The translations under genes were made by a program, and so were the position numbers. A stretch of 64,000 nucleotides of DNA from Sulfolobus tengchongensis (GTDB lineage: Archaea > Thermoproteota > Thermoprotei_A > Sulfolobales > Sulfolobaceae), in the NCBI RefSeq assembly GCF_036967215.1, contig NZ_CP146016.1:2171337-2235336 (forward strand), in the 5' to 3' direction. Each line of letters opens with the position of its first letter. Positions within the stretch are counted from its first letter, which is position 1. The notes beneath the pieces were generated by a model. That model was not told where the DNA came from. It did not search any database and saw nothing but the letters and a program-made list of their open reading frames with translations. Positions 38,705 to 49,799 of this stretch are shown here, piece by piece.

Positions 38705-39644
38705 AACACATATCTCTGAGAAAAATCTAATTCTTCCAATATTTGTGAAAGAAAATATTAATGAACCAGAACAAATAAATTCAATGCCAGGTATTTATAG
38801 ATATCCATTGAATGATAAACTTTTAAACTATGTACAAGAGAGCTACGAAAATGGAATAAGAAGCATCATATTATTTGGAATCCCAGCGTATAAGGATGAT
38901 ATTGCGTCTTCAGCTTATGATAAGAATGGAGTAATACAAAGAGCAGTAAGAATGATAAAAGATAGTTTTAAGAGCAAAATTCTAATAATCACTGATGAGT
39001 GCACTGATGAGTACACCTCTCATGGACATTGTGGACTTGTTAAATATCAGAATGAAAATTACGTAATAGATAATGATGAAAGCCTAAGAATTCATGCAAA
39101 GATTGCACTAAGCCAAGCTGAAGCAGGAGCTGATATTGTTGCACCTTCAAGTATGATGGATGGTGTGGTTAAAGCAATAAGAACGGCATTAGATGAAGCT
39201 GGTTTTTACGACACATTGATAATGTCGTATAGTGTAAAATATGCATCAATAATGTATGGACCTTTTAGAGAGGCTGCATATTCTAAACCTGCTTTTGGAG
39301 ATAGAAGAGGTTATCAAATGGATCCTAGAAATGCGTATGAGGCTTTAAAAGAAGCTAGACTTGATATAGAAGAGGGAGCTGATATCTTAATGGTGAAACC
39401 TGCTCATACATATCTTGATATTATAAGGTTAATTAAAGATAACTTTCCAGAATATCCCCTAGCGGCATATCATGTAAGCGGAGAATACAGCATGATAAAA
39501 GCTGCAGCTATTAACGGATGGATAGATGAAAAAACAGCTGTTTTAGAGATCACTACTGCTATAAGAAGAGCAGGAGCTGATCTAATCATCACATATTACG
39601 CAAATGATATTGCAAAATGGATAAAAGAAGGTGTACCATTTTGA
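38634..39644 (+). CDS. hemB: Porphobilinogen synthase
   Basis: 336 aa from ATG 38634, which gives the family start [15 protein letters not shown]; a TTG at 38619 opens the frame earlier. [16 protein letters not shown] near residue 125 includes metal-site Cys/His residues, MSYSVKYAS near residue 202 and [12 protein letters not shown] near residue 257 contain the two active-site Lys, and [13 protein letters not shown] follows. It condenses two 5-aminolevulinate molecules. Confidence 0.93.
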   Translation: MVTFPTLRPRRLRKNKLVRDLVAETHISEKNLILPIFVKENINEPEQINSMPGIYRYPLNDKLLNYVQESYENGIRSIILFGIPAYKDDIASSAYDKNGVIQRAVRMIKDSFKSKILIITDECTDEYTSHGHCGLVKYQNENYVIDNDESLRIHAKIALSQAEAGADIVAPSSMMDGVVKAIRTALDEAGFYDTLIMSYSVKYASIMYGPFREAAYSKPAFGDRRGYQMDPRNAYEALKEARLDIEEGADILMVKPAHTYLDIIRLIKDNFPEYPLAAYHVSGEYSMIKAAAINGWIDEKTAVLEITTAIRRAGADLIITYYANDIAKWIKEGVPF

Positions 39645-40897
39645 AAAGTGAAGAACTCTGGAATCAAGCTAAACAACTATTTGCTGGAGGAGTTAATAGT
39701 CCAGTTAGAGCTTCAGTAAAACCTTATCCTTTTTTCACAGAAAGAGGAAAAGGAGCTTATATTTATACTGTTGATGGGAAAAAACTAATTGATTATGTGT
39801 TAGGTTATGGACCTTTGATCTTAGGTCATTCACCAGATTCCGTAAAGATAAAAATCGCTGAACAGTTAGAGAAAGGCTGGCTCTTCGGAACTCCTACTGA
39901 GCTCGAGATAAAATTAGCGAGAAAAATCACATCCCATATACCATCAGCTCAGAAGGTTAGATTCGTAAATAGCGGAACTGAAGCTACGATGGCTGCAATA
40001 CGCCTTGCGAGAGGATATACTAATCGGAACAAGATATTAAAATTTAGCGGTAACTATCATGGGGCTCATGATTATGGGCTCGTAGAAGCAGGAAGTGCAG
40101 CTACTGAATATAATGTAGCTACTTCTAAAGGAGTCCCATATGAAATTATTAACACTATAGAAATTTGTGAGTATAATGATATACAATGTGTAGATAAAAA
40201 ATTACGAAAAGAGGATATCGCAGCAGTTATAATGGAACCTGTAATGGGTAATGCTGGGGTTATTTTACCAGAAAGAGAATTCTTGAGTGGAATAAGAGAA
40301 CTCACGAAGTCTTATAATTCATTACTAATTTTCGATGAAGTTATAACTGGATTTAGGGTCAGTATAGGTGGTGCACAATCTTTATATCAAATTTATCCAG
40401 ATATTACCACATTAGGTAAGATAATAGGTGGAGGATTACCTATAGGTGCAATAGTTGGCAAAGCTGAAATTATTGAAAATTTTACCCCTTCTGGGAAAGT
40501 ATTTAACGCAGGTACATTTAATGCACATCCTTTATCAATGGTAGCTGGAATTGCTACTATAGAAGAATTAGAAAAAGAATATCCATATATTATCGCAAAT
40601 AAGGCAGCTAAAATACTTGTTGAGGAAATTGAAAGGATGATAAAAATTAAGCACACTATAAATCATATCTCAAGCATGTTTCAGATATTTTTTGGAGTAG
40701 ATCAAGTTAAAAATTATTCCGACGCCAAAAGAGCCAATAAGGAGTATTACATGAAGTTACACGAAATGTTATTAAAAGAAGAAGTATTTATACCGCCAAG
40801 TCAGTACGAAACAATATTTACTTCAGCCTCACATACCGATGATATTATTAACAATACTTTAAATAAGCTTAAAAAGGTGATAGGCGAACTAAATTGA
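39641..40897 (+). CDS. hemL: Glutamate-1-semialdehyde 2,1-aminomutase
   Basis: 418 aa from TTG 39641, which overlaps the hemB stop and has GGTG 7 nt upstream. [20 protein letters not shown] near residue 108 binds PLP phosphate, [12 protein letters not shown] near residue 230 contacts the ring, and [12 protein letters not shown] near residue 256 contains the Schiff-base Lys. It converts glutamate-1-semialdehyde to 5-aminolevulinate, completing the C5 route with HemA. Confidence 0.95.
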   Translation: MKSEELWNQAKQLFAGGVNSPVRASVKPYPFFTERGKGAYIYTVDGKKLIDYVLGYGPLILGHSPDSVKIKIAEQLEKGWLFGTPTELEIKLARKITSHIPSAQKVRFVNSGTEATMAAIRLARGYTNRNKILKFSGNYHGAHDYGLVEAGSAATEYNVATSKGVPYEIINTIEICEYNDIQCVDKKLRKEDIAAVIMEPVMGNAGVILPEREFLSGIRELTKSYNSLLIFDEVITGFRVSIGGAQSLYQIYPDITTLGKIIGGGLPIGAIVGKAEIIENFTPSGKVFNAGTFNAHPLSMVAGIATIEELEKEYPYIIANKAAKILVEEIERMIKIKHTINHISSMFQIFFGVDQVKNYSDAKRANKEYYMKLHEMLLKEEVFIPPSQYETIFTSASHTDDIINNTLNKLKKVIGELN

Positions 40898-41775
40898 AAA
40901 TAAGAATAGCTGCGAGAGGAAGTAAACTAAGTAAGATACAAGTAGACATGGTAGGAGAAAAGCTAAGAAAGTTAGGTATAGATTACGAATTAGTTGAAAT
41001 CAAAACTAAAGCTGATCTTTTTTTAAATGAACCATTAGCCAAACTGGGAAAGGGAGTATTTGAGAAGGAAGTTAATGAAGCAGTATTAATGGGAAAAGCT
41101 GATATCGCAGTACACAGCATGAAGGATATATTGTCAGAGTTCAATCAAGAACTTGAGATATTTGCAGTTTTAGAGAGAGACCCGCCTAACGATATATTAA
41201 TTACAGAAAAACCTTTACATAAGTTAGAACCAAATACAGTCATAGGAACAAGCAGTATAAGAAGAAAGAACTTTCTTACATATATAAAACCAAATGTCAG
41301 TGTTAAAGATATTAGAGGGAATGTAGATACAAGAATAAGAAAGTATCTAGCAGGGGAATACTCTGGTCTAATTCTAGCTGAAGCCTCAATAAAGAGACTT
41401 AAACTTGACCTAAAATATTATAGACTTAACGTGTACGATTTTACTCCGGAAGCCAATCAAGGCATTGTGGTCGTATTGGGTAGGAAAAATGATGAAAGAA
41501 TTAAGAAAATACTAAAAGACATTAGTGATCAGAATACATTAGATGAGGCATTAGCGGAAAGGGCTACCATTAGTATAATTGGAGGAGGATGCCATTCTCC
41601 AGTAGGAGTACTATTCAAGAAAGAGGGAAAAGAATTATATGGTATTGCAAGCTACAGCGACGGAAGGAAGAAGATTACCGTAACCATCAGTAAAACCGGA
41701 GACCCAAACAATTTAGGAACTGAATTAGGATTATTACTAAGGAAGGAGATAAAAAATGAAGGTATTATTTCTTAG
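40894..41775 (+). CDS. hemC: Hydroxymethylbilane synthase
   Basis: 293 aa, TTG start overlapping the hemL stop. [15 protein letters not shown] opens the fold, [11 protein letters not shown] near residue 71 has the catalytic Asp region, and [14 protein letters not shown] near residue 230 holds the Cys that carries the dipyrromethane cofactor. It polymerises four porphobilinogens. It overlaps hemD by 20 bp. Confidence 0.95.
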   Translation: MKIRIAARGSKLSKIQVDMVGEKLRKLGIDYELVEIKTKADLFLNEPLAKLGKGVFEKEVNEAVLMGKADIAVHSMKDILSEFNQELEIFAVLERDPPNDILITEKPLHKLEPNTVIGTSSIRRKNFLTYIKPNVSVKDIRGNVDTRIRKYLAGEYSGLILAEASIKRLKLDLKYYRLNVYDFTPEANQGIVVVLGRKNDERIKKILKDISDQNTLDEALAERATISIIGGGCHSPVGVLFKKEGKELYGIASYSDGRKKITVTISKTGDPNNLGTELGLLLRKEIKNEGIIS

Positions 41776-42460
41776 GCCAATTAGCGAATATGAGAATACT
41801 GATGAATACTTTTTAATACTACAACATAAAAATATCGAAGTATTAAATATACCTATCTTCAAAATTTCATGCCTCCCTTACTTCTTGTCAAATTATGATT
41901 ATGAGGCTATAGCATTTACTAGCAGAAATTCTGTTTTATGCTTTAAAGATTACGACATACTTAAGAAGAGTAAAGTATACGCGATTGGAGAAGAAACCGC
42001 AGACTTGCTTATAAAAATGCTTAGAATAAATCCAGTAATACCAGATAAATTTACTAGTATTAGTTTAGCTGAAAAAATACTTAAGGATAAAATAAATAAT
42101 GTATTGGCTGTAAGGAGTAAAAAAGCTTCAGATGACATGAAGAATTTACTTAAGGATAAGATTAAGTACGATGAAATCTATGTTTATGATTTAGAAATTT
42201 TGGCAGAAAACGTACAAAAAGTGATTGAAATCATAAGGGAGTGTAAAATCGATGCAATAGCATTAACTAGTTCAATGATGGCTAAAATAATAGGACCTGC
42301 TATTAATCCGCAATGCCAAATTAAAGTATTCAGTATAGGACCTATGACGACTGACGCATTAAAGCGAGTTAATAATGAGGTAAAAATAATAGAAAGTAAA
42401 ACTCATTCTATTAAAGGTATTGTAGAAACCATTTTAATGGAGATGGAACAAAATGGATAA
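41756..42460 (+). CDS. hemD: Uroporphyrinogen-III synthase
   Basis: 234 aa. Sequence conservation in this family is low. The start [27 protein letters not shown] near residue 43, and [13 protein letters not shown] near residue 165 are the expected two-domain pattern, and position directly after hemC supports the call. It closes hydroxymethylbilane with inversion of ring D. It overlaps the next small gene by 8 bp. Confidence 0.88.
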   Translation: MKVLFLRPISEYENTDEYFLILQHKNIEVLNIPIFKISCLPYFLSNYDYEAIAFTSRNSVLCFKDYDILKKSKVYAIGEETADLLIKMLRINPVIPDKFTSISLAEKILKDKINNVLAVRSKKASDDMKNLLKDKIKYDEIYVYDLEILAENVQKVIEIIRECKIDAIALTSSMMAKIIGPAINPQCQIKVFSIGPMTTDALKRVNNEVKIIESKTHSIKGIVETILMEMEQNG

Positions 42461-42710
42461 TATTAAAGATTTAACACTTAAAGTTCTTAAAAAAATTGAT
42501 GATACTATAATTGATGCTAGCCTTCAAATCAAATACTATCAAGGCTTTAAGGACAGATTTGATGTATTTGGACAATATGAAAATGCTTTAGGTATTTTTG
42601 AATTTGCAATAAGTTTCGATAGAAAAGGTAATTTAAAGAGGTCTCACATTAACATGATATCGCCTAAGAATATAAGAAAGGAATTAGAAAAGAAAATATA
42701 TAAAGATTAG
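42453..42710 (+). CDS. Small protein of the heme cluster, unknown function
   Basis: 85 aa. An N-terminal helix ([20 protein letters not shown]) is followed by a beta-rich section (YQGFKDRFDVFGQYENALGI, then FEFAISFDRKG). No Cys or His cluster and no known motif. It overlaps hemD by 8 bp, and the next gene begins immediately after its stop, so it is cotranscribed with both. Confidence 0.55.
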   Translation: MDNIKDLTLKVLKKIDDTIIDASLQIKYYQGFKDRFDVFGQYENALGIFEFAISFDRKGNLKRSHINMISPKNIRKELEKKIYKD

Positions 42711-44363
42711 GTGCATAATTTGAAGACTCTATTAATGGTCATTGATGGAGTTAGTTACACTATCTTTGATCAATTCAGATATAATTTGGAAACAATGAAT
42801 AATCTAGTTGAAAATGGCGTATTTGGTAAATTAGAAAGCGTCTTTCCTACAGTAACACCTGTAGCTCTAGCTTCATTATTCACGGGCAAACTACCTGCAA
42901 ACCACGGCATAACTTCGACAAAGATTTTTGTTAAAGGAAATAGCTTAAGTAAACCACTTTTAGCACATAGTAGTATATCATTAAATGCTGATCCAATATG
43001 GTATATCTTAGCAAAAAATGGATATAAAGTATTAGTAGTTTCTGCTCCTCAGGCATTACCAGATAAATGGAAATTAAATAACTTGCTATTATTTGATCCA
43101 TATAAAGCTAAAATTAAAGAATGTAGTAAGGGATATCTACTTAATATAGGGAATAATACTATAAATGGTGTAAAGATAAATGTTGAAAATAATAATGGGA
43201 AATATAAGCTTGAAATCATTGATATAGAAAATAATACTTTAACACTTAATTTAGATTTAAATGAATGGACACCTCCCCTTGAGGTAAAAATGAAGTGTAA
43301 AGATAAGGAAGTTAAAGGCGTATTTAGATTAAAAGGCTTAAGCAGTGGAATATATATAACTCCACCTACATTTTTAATTCCTAATTGGTCGAATAATCAT
43401 GAATTACAAAATGAAGTTTGGGAAAACGTTGTTAAAAAATATGGAATGATACTAGATGGAGACTACCTATCTCTAAAATCGAATATTATCAGTTTTAACG
43501 ACTATTATGAAACCTTAAAATTTGCATATGAGTTCTTCTATAATTACTCTCTGTTTCTACTTAAACGAGCAGATTGGGATTTTGCAATAACATATTTACC
43601 AATAGTTGATAATATACAGCATTTACTTCTTGGTGTGAATGACTCTAAATCGTTAGATTATATATTTCAAGTATATAAATTAGCTGATAATTTCGTAAAA
43701 GCACATTTAGAATTAGTCGATAATATAATTATTTGCTCGGATCATGGAATAAATAAAATTAAAAAAAGAGTATATATTAATAGATTATTGGAAAAACTTA
43801 ATGTGTTGAAGATATCTGATGACAAAATAGATTGGAAAAAAACTAAGGCCTATTATGGAGGAGGAGGGATTATAAGAATTAATCTAAAGGAGAGAGAAAA
43901 ATTTGGAATTGTTAGTAAAAATGAATTTACTAAACTAATTAAATATCTGACGGTAAATCTGGAGAAACTAGAAGATCCAGAAACTGGTGAGAGGATATTC
44001 ACTGTGATATATTCTAATGAAACACCTGCTAGCGATAGACAGGGTGATATAATTATTAAAGGAGTTAATCCAAAATATTCAATTTCAAGTAGCATAGAAA
44101 AAAACGATATATTTGAGAGTGTCATTCCCTATAATACAGTCACTGCTGATCATGGTTACTATGGAAACGATGATATTAACGGAATTGTTATATTTTATGG
44201 GAAGAGTTTTGCAAAAAGAAGAATAAATATGAAGATAATTGATATTGCTCCAACAATATTGAAAATCTATGGATTAATTTATAGAGCCGATGGGAAAATT
44301 ATTAATGAGGTCTTCAGAAATGAATATGCCAGTAGTGCTAAGCAAAAAACACAGAAGGCCTAG
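42711..44363 (+). CDS. Alkaline-phosphatase-superfamily phosphodiesterase/nucleotide pyrophosphatase
   Basis: 550 aa. All metal and catalytic features are visible: Asp in LMVIDGVSY near residue 12, nucleophile Thr in FPTVTPVALASLFTGKLPAN near residue 45, Asp/His in LPIVDNIQHLLLG near residue 300, SDHGI near residue 343 and TADHGYYG near residue 480. It therefore likely hydrolyses phosphodiesters, pyrophosphates or phosphonates. There is no clear signal peptide. It starts at GTG directly after the preceding stop (TTG 42720 is an alternative). Substrate unknown. Confidence 0.8.
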   Translation: MHNLKTLLMVIDGVSYTIFDQFRYNLETMNNLVENGVFGKLESVFPTVTPVALASLFTGKLPANHGITSTKIFVKGNSLSKPLLAHSSISLNADPIWYILAKNGYKVLVVSAPQALPDKWKLNNLLLFDPYKAKIKECSKGYLLNIGNNTINGVKINVENNNGKYKLEIIDIENNTLTLNLDLNEWTPPLEVKMKCKDKEVKGVFRLKGLSSGIYITPPTFLIPNWSNNHELQNEVWENVVKKYGMILDGDYLSLKSNIISFNDYYETLKFAYEFFYNYSLFLLKRADWDFAITYLPIVDNIQHLLLGVNDSKSLDYIFQVYKLADNFVKAHLELVDNIIICSDHGINKIKKRVYINRLLEKLNVLKISDDKIDWKKTKAYYGGGGIIRINLKEREKFGIVSKNEFTKLIKYLTVNLEKLEDPETGERIFTVIYSNETPASDRQGDIIIKGVNPKYSISSSIEKNDIFESVIPYNTVTADHGYYGNDDINGIVIFYGKSFAKRRINMKIIDIAPTILKIYGLIYRADGKIINEVFRNEYASSAKQKTQKA

Positions 44364-45756
44364 AAGTTTCAAAGATTGTGAGCCAGGATTACCATATACT
44401 GAGATAATAAATAATGGTAAGAGAATAAATTTATGCAATTTTAATTATCATAAGAAATATGTAAAAATAGGGATTCCTTTTGAAAATGATATATTACATA
44501 ATAAGGTGCTACGTAAATTTCCTAAACTTGTGAAATTCTACTCAAGGCATATAATTAATCTACCGAATACAATAGAAGCTGAAAGCAAAAATAAAGAAGT
44601 GGAATTCATTAACGTACAAAACCTTATCATAGGAAGTGGTACAGCCGGATTAGGAGTACTATCTGAAATAGACAGAAAAGAAAGAACAATCTTAATCTCA
44701 TCTGACGTAGAATCGAACACCAACATAGAATATCCGTTACCACAGATTAATAAAGATGAATTTTCAAAATTATTAAAGAACATTATAAAAGAAAACCAAG
44801 ATAGGATATTGGAGGGCATTCTATTAGGAAAATTCGATGAAGGAATAGGATTTCTCACTAAAAATAAAATATTAGTAATAAGGGCTAACAAGATCTTCTT
44901 GACAACTGGTAGTAGATATATCCCACCATTATTTGAGGGAAATGATACGCCAGGTCTCATATCTAAGAACCTTTACTTAAGGCATATGAAGAATGAAGAA
45001 GATATAGTTACAATAGGGAATAGTGACGATATTCTTAAGATTCTGTCTAATCTAAAGAAGAGAAGAATTCTGATAACCAATGGTATCCTCTTCCTTTCGA
45101 AATATTATAGAGAATTGATGAATGAACTTGGGATAGAAATAATAAAGACAAGCGATTTAAAAATACATAGAGAGAGAAACAAATTGAGAATAACAACTGA
45201 AGAATACGAATTCTACTCTAATATTGCAATTTACGCAATAGTTAAGCAACCAAAGATAGATCATTCTTCCAATATAGGTGTTCCATATAGTTTCGATAAT
45301 TATTATCATATTTACATGCCAAATCATAATATACAAGGTAAATTTAATGAAAACGTATACTTAGCGGGGGGAATGCGAGGAATATCGGATGAGTACACAT
45401 CATTTATAAGCGGAAGAGCTACCTTAAATGAAAAATATCTGGACGAGCTTATATATAATTTGAGAGAGTATACATACATTTATAACTACTATTACCAAAA
45501 AGATAATAATAAAAGAAATCCTTCTCCTTACATATATGGGAATAACGGTTATGTATGTGAATGTGAAGACGTAACATTAAAGGAGATAATGAAACAAGTT
45601 AAAAGAGGGTTTAATAAAGTCGAACACATAAAAAGAACAACAGGTTTAGGTACAGGTGAGTGTCAAGGAAAGTTTTGCACATATTCTTTAGGAAGCTTTC
45701 TAAATGATAATCAACTTATCACGTTTAGAACACCTCTTTATAGGCTGGTGATTTAG
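44290..45756 (+). CDS. FAD/[2Fe-2S] oxidoreductase, sarcosine oxidase alpha/HcnB-like
   Basis: 488 aa; starts at 44290, 44305, 44320 or 44326 are possible, and the first overlaps the upstream gene by 74 bp. NLIIGSGTAGLGVLSEI near residue 112 is the FAD loop, TTGSRYIPP near residue 215 the typical second FAD region. Near the C-terminus C-E-C-E-D, and then GTGECQGKFC, place four Cys for a BFD-like [2Fe-2S] cluster. It probably forms the electron-transfer half of an amino-acid or amine dehydrogenase with the next gene, as in HcnBC and dye-linked proline dehydrogenases. Confidence 0.78.
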   Translation: MGKLLMRSSEMNMPVVLSKKHRRPRSFKDCEPGLPYTEIINNGKRINLCNFNYHKKYVKIGIPFENDILHNKVLRKFPKLVKFYSRHIINLPNTIEAESKNKEVEFINVQNLIIGSGTAGLGVLSEIDRKERTILISSDVESNTNIEYPLPQINKDEFSKLLKNIIKENQDRILEGILLGKFDEGIGFLTKNKILVIRANKIFLTTGSRYIPPLFEGNDTPGLISKNLYLRHMKNEEDIVTIGNSDDILKILSNLKKRRILITNGILFLSKYYRELMNELGIEIIKTSDLKIHRERNKLRITTEEYEFYSNIAIYAIVKQPKIDHSSNIGVPYSFDNYYHIYMPNHNIQGKFNENVYLAGGMRGISDEYTSFISGRATLNEKYLDELIYNLREYTYIYNYYYQKDNNKRNPSPYIYGNNGYVCECEDVTLKEIMKQVKRGFNKVEHIKRTTGLGTGECQGKFCTYSLGSFLNDNQLITFRTPLYRLVI

Positions 45757-46872
45757 TTGATTATAATAATAGGCGCTGGATCTCACGGATTAAGTTTAGC
45801 ATATCATCTAATAAAAAAAGGTTATACAAAAAACGATATAGCATTAGTAGAGTGGAAGAGGATAGGTTATGGGTCAAGTAGTAGAAATGCCTCTCGTTAC
45901 AGATACCATTTTAATAGTAAAGAGAACGTAGAGTATGCATTAGAAGCTATAAAATATTTAAAGAAACAAGCAAAAGAACTGGAATATAACACCATGCTAA
46001 TGAGAACTGGTTATTTATGGCTCATTGATGGAGAGCAAGAATATAAACTGTTTAGAAAATTAGATAGTTTTTGGAGATCATACAACATAGGTGGAAAATT
46101 CATAGACTGCGAGAAATATTCGTATTTAAAGTTTGATGGAAACTGTTATTTAGCTCCTCAAGATGGTGCTTTTCATCATGATTATATATTATATAGTTAT
46201 TACTACTCTATAAAAGATAAGGTCTCAATAATTTACGATAAAGCAGTTTCATTAATAAGTAGTAGAAATAGGGTAGAAGGCGTAAAGTTAAGTAGTGGAA
46301 AAGAACTACAAGGAGATAAGATCGTAATTACTGCAGGAGCATGGAGTAACGAAATAATGTCAAGTATAGGCTTAAATGTACCAATATTTCCCGAGAAGAA
46401 AGAAATCTACATAACAGAACCATTAAGATATTTTATCGAACCTTTAATCATAAACTCCAAGCTTCAGATCTATTTCTCACAGACCTTAAAAGGAGAAATA
46501 ATAGGAGGCATAGAAGATAAGAGAGAATACAAATTTGAGGAATTCACAATATCTATAAACACGATTATAAAATTCCTCAAAACTATTAAAAATTTGGTAA
46601 AAGGAATTGATGGAATTGGCATATTAAGGGGCTGGTCAGGATATTACGAAATGACCCCAGATAGTTCTCACGTTATGGGGTATTCTGATGATTGGCCAGA
46701 GGGATTATTCATAGATGCGGGATATAGTGGTCATGGAATGATGTTTGCTCCTTACTCTGGTAAAATAATGGCTGATCTTATTGCAGATAGCTATAAAAGT
46801 AAGTTTATTGATATATTCTCTCCCTCAAGATTTAATATGAATAGACTAATAAATGAGACATTAGTAATATAA
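45757..46872 (+). CDS. DAO-family FAD oxidoreductase, sarcosine oxidase beta/HcnC-like
   Basis: 371 aa from a TTG start directly after the upstream stop. IIIIGAGSHGLSLAYHLIKK is the FAD-binding start; SSRNASRYRYHF near residue 44 is the flavin-contact region of the glycine/sarcosine oxidase class; GWSGYYEMTPDSSHVMG near residue 292 and FIDAGYSGHGMMFAP complete the fold. It should oxidise the C-N bond of a D- or N-alkyl-amino acid. Together with the preceding gene it makes a two-subunit enzyme; the substrate is unknown. Confidence 0.82.
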   Translation: MIIIIGAGSHGLSLAYHLIKKGYTKNDIALVEWKRIGYGSSSRNASRYRYHFNSKENVEYALEAIKYLKKQAKELEYNTMLMRTGYLWLIDGEQEYKLFRKLDSFWRSYNIGGKFIDCEKYSYLKFDGNCYLAPQDGAFHHDYILYSYYYSIKDKVSIIYDKAVSLISSRNRVEGVKLSSGKELQGDKIVITAGAWSNEIMSSIGLNVPIFPEKKEIYITEPLRYFIEPLIINSKLQIYFSQTLKGEIIGGIEDKREYKFEEFTISINTIIKFLKTIKNLVKGIDGIGILRGWSGYYEMTPDSSHVMGYSDDWPEGLFIDAGYSGHGMMFAPYSGKIMADLIADSYKSKFIDIFSPSRFNMNRLINETLVI

Positions 46873-47859
46873 TCATGGCATGCTAATTGCAACCTTTCCA
46901 AGTTTTCTAGAAATATAATCAGCAAGTTCTTTAGCATAACTTTTTCTCCCGCCATCAGTTATGATGTATTTTGCGGACGTAGTAGATGCGTAATATATTA
47001 AATCATCAAAGTCTGCGTGATCACTAAATGAAACTATATAAGATTTGCTATCTAGCTTTCTCACTATATCTCTGAACTCCCATCCACTTAATAAGAAATT
47101 AAAATAATTGCCATTTCTTCGTTTGAATTCATTATAATGTGAGAAAATTATATACCAACTATCTCGCATTATCTCTTTAGCTTCAGCCTCGGTTTCATCA
47201 AAAACTTGTGTTATATTGTAGCCATGTTTTATCGCTATTTTGGTCATTTTAGAAATTTTACCGCTTGTTATAAAAGGAGCATCAATACCCATCTTTCTTA
47301 AACTAACCATTACTTCTTGTAATTTACCATGGTAGCCGTAAATTCTAACTGGTCCATAAATCAATGCATCTTTAACATAGTCTGCAAAAAGACTTTCTAT
47401 ATCATTTTTAAAAGGTCTCCTAAACTCTGGTTTTCCATATGTGGCTTCCATAATTAAAATATCTGGATGCAAAATAGGAGTGCCTTTTTCTGGATTCTTA
47501 AAATCACCAGTATATCCGACTTCAAGACCGTTTCTTAATTTTACAAGGACTTGAGCAGATCCCATCACGTGATCAGATTTTTTTAGTATTATGGACTCGT
47601 CTTCGAAGGTCATTTTTATATCATAATTTAATCCGAACGTCTTCCTAGGCGGTATAGGATAGTCTATACTTAAAATTTCAAGTGTAAGCGGAGTTGCAAT
47701 AACCCCGTTGCATGTGATAATACTCTTCTCAAGGCCTATCGTATGATCCGAATGAAAGTGTGTAACTATTCTAAATGGACGTTCATAGTGCCCATCCACT
47801 GTGAAATTTTCACCAATTAAAACCGCACCGTTAGGAAGTATTTTGACAAGATTCTGCAC
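46873..47859 (-). CDS. Metallo-beta-lactamase-fold nuclease (SNM1/CPSF-like exonuclease)
   Basis: 328 aa, GTG start. VTHFHSDHTIG (residues 33-42) supplies the HxHxDH zinc site, GYTGDFKNPEKGT near residue 115 the next metal Asp, and SFSDHADFDDL near residue 270 a beta-CASP-type His. The size suits the short beta-CASP DNA/RNA exonucleases found next to ligase in Sulfolobales, often annotated as mRNA 3'-end processing factors. It is encoded 30 bp after the ligase gene on the same strand and is thus possibly a repair partner. Confidence 0.8.
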   Translation of the reverse strand: MQNLVKILPNGAVLIGENFTVDGHYERPFRIVTHFHSDHTIGLEKSIITCNGVIATPLTLEILSIDYPIPPRKTFGLNYDIKMTFEDESIILKKSDHVMGSAQVLVKLRNGLEVGYTGDFKNPEKGTPILHPDILIMEATYGKPEFRRPFKNDIESLFADYVKDALIYGPVRIYGYHGKLQEVMVSLRKMGIDAPFITSGKISKMTKIAIKHGYNITQVFDETEAEAKEIMRDSWYIIFSHYNEFKRRNGNYFNFLLSGWEFRDIVRKLDSKSYIVSFSDHADFDDLIYYASTTSAKYIITDGGRKSYAKELADYISRKLGKVAISMP

Positions 47860-47889
47860 ATATAACGTATATTGCTACTATGTTATATT

Positions 47890-49695
47890 TTAAACGCTCT
47901 CATCTACTGTAGGGGACTCAAGTTTCTTCTTAGGCTGTTTATTATACATTTCAAGTATTTCATCAGTAGTAGTCGCATCTTCTGGACTCTTATCCTCTCT
48001 CCATCTAATAAATCTTGGAAATCTAATAGATAGGCCTGCATCTTTTACAACTAAGTTCTGACAACATGTATGCAAAGGAGATATAGTTATCTCTGCACCA
48101 ACAATCTCTGCGACGTATACAGGTTCTACCCATATATCTGGTTCCATCTTAGAATTTACTCTAGGATGCTTTATCTCCCTCTTTATTTCCATAAGTTTCT
48201 TTTGTAATTCGTCTAATTGTTCATCTGAAAAACCACTTGCAACCTTGCATACGGACTCAAAAGTATCAGTTTTAGGATTATACGCAGCCATCAATAGTGA
48301 ACTTATCTTACCACCTCTTTTACCCTTTCCATAAAAACCTCCAATAACAACCAGATCAACTGTATCTGCCATTTCACTCTGATAGTCACGTTTAAGCTTA
48401 ATCCATAACCATCCTCTAGCGCCTGCTTGATAAATTGCATCTTTTCCGATAGCTTTTACCATAACACCCTCAGCACCGTCAGATATAGCCTGATAGAAAA
48501 ATGACTTTAGATCTTCAACATTATTAACTTGAATATGATGAGCCACTTTCACGTAATCGTTTGGGCTTATTATACTTTCTAGCAATTGCCTTCTAACTTC
48601 TAATGGCTTTGTCGTATAATCTTCATTATTGTAAAGCATAATGTCGAAAAGGAATAAATTAACTGGATATTCCTTTATTGCCTCATATATATCTGACTTT
48701 CGTTTTCTATGCATTAATTCTTGAAATGGTTTCATTTCACCGCTTTCCGGATCTACTGCAACTATCTCACCTTCTATTATAAACTCATTACCATTTACGT
48801 ATTTACTAACATATTCTACTATATCTGGGTACTGAGATGTAATATTCTCTAAACGCCTAGAAAAAATGAGAATTTTATCATTCTTTTTATGTATTTGGGC
48901 TCTCTCTCCATCATACTTATAATCAACTAAAGCTATACCTCCAACCTTTTTTAGAATCTCCTCGGGATCTGCTAGCCGTTCTGCTAGCATTGGCCTAATT
49001 GGTATTCCAGCCTCAGGCTTTAATGATTTTAAAGCTTCAATGCCATGTTCTACTATTGCTTTAGCTATATTTCCTAAATCTGCTCTTAGATTATATGCCC
49101 TTTCTATTATTTCTGAAGCAGATTGACCACCACCGAAGGCTATTGCCAATGCATCTAATACTGTGGCATCTCCTATTCCAACCCTAAGCCTGCCTTCCAC
49201 AAATCTAACCAGAAACTTCGCTTCTAATGGGTCCGCTCTCTTTAATAGTCCAGCTAATAGTCTTATCTTTAAATCTCTACTTCCCTCACCCGTAGTTAAC
49301 GCTATCTTTGAAAGTATAGAGTAAACCTCTTCTACCGTTAAGCTTTCCGTATTAGTCGTGCCCAAAAATCCTAAAATTCCACTATTTTGTTGCTTACTTT
49401 TTAGCCTTCGCGTTACTTCGCCTAGATCTCCAACTGTCTTATAAAGATTTTCTATTGAATTCTCGTCTGTGGCTGTAGCTATACTGATCGCTTTTATTAA
49501 GAATTTTTCTCCTATTCCAAGCTCTGGATATCCAAGAAAATCCGGCCATAACTTACCTTGTATAAGATATACTACCTTATCTATGACCGACCTATCAGTC
49601 TTATTTAGAAGATCTGCTAATAATGCTGTAAGTTGAAGCCTAGAAGATATCTTCTCCAGTTTATCAAAGTATTCTGCGATAACTTTAAACTGCAT
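47890..49695 (-). CDS. lig: ATP-dependent DNA ligase
   Basis: 601 aa. The N-terminal DNA-binding domain covers residues 1-230. The adenylation motif [10 protein letters not shown] has the active Lys near residue 260; [10 protein letters not shown] (motif III region), FLFDIMLYN (IIIa), GAEGVMVKA (IV) and WIKLKRDY (V) follow, then an OB-fold domain ending with [16 protein letters not shown]. It seals Okazaki fragments and repair nicks. Crenarchaeal relatives can also use other nucleotides; not judged here. Confidence 0.95.
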   Translation of the reverse strand: MQFKVIAEYFDKLEKISSRLQLTALLADLLNKTDRSVIDKVVYLIQGKLWPDFLGYPELGIGEKFLIKAISIATATDENSIENLYKTVGDLGEVTRRLKSKQQNSGILGFLGTTNTESLTVEEVYSILSKIALTTGEGSRDLKIRLLAGLLKRADPLEAKFLVRFVEGRLRVGIGDATVLDALAIAFGGGQSASEIIERAYNLRADLGNIAKAIVEHGIEALKSLKPEAGIPIRPMLAERLADPEEILKKVGGIALVDYKYDGERAQIHKKNDKILIFSRRLENITSQYPDIVEYVSKYVNGNEFIIEGEIVAVDPESGEMKPFQELMHRKRKSDIYEAIKEYPVNLFLFDIMLYNNEDYTTKPLEVRRQLLESIISPNDYVKVAHHIQVNNVEDLKSFFYQAISDGAEGVMVKAIGKDAIYQAGARGWLWIKLKRDYQSEMADTVDLVVIGGFYGKGKRGGKISSLLMAAYNPKTDTFESVCKVASGFSDEQLDELQKKLMEIKREIKHPRVNSKMEPDIWVEPVYVAEIVGAEITISPLHTCCQNLVVKDAGLSIRFPRFIRWREDKSPEDATTTDEILEMYNKQPKKKLESPTVDESV

Positions 49696-49737
49696 AATTA
49701 TTTTATACTATATGCAGTTATTTATAATCATTTATAG

Positions 49738-49799
49738 ATGAATGATGAATACTCGGCAATATCAGAATTTAAATGAAGAATCAGAGTTACGCTGAAAAC
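49738..49799 (+). ncRNA. Candidate C/D box sRNA (2'-O-methylation guide)
   Basis: Box C ATGATGA (49742-49748), a 14-nt guide, a weak D' CAGA (49763-49766), a 7-nt spacer, C' TGAAGA (49774-49779), a guide of exactly 12 nt and D box CTGA (49792-49795). The TTTATAATCATTTATAG stretch at about 49720-49736 offers a promoter. Order and spacing are those of archaeal C/D sRNAs; targets were not identified. Confidence 0.5.

Noticed and set aside
44538-44960. Minus-strand frame opposite the sarcosine-oxidase-alpha-like gene
   Set aside because: Lies fully inside a gene with FAD and Fe-S motifs and shows no family features.
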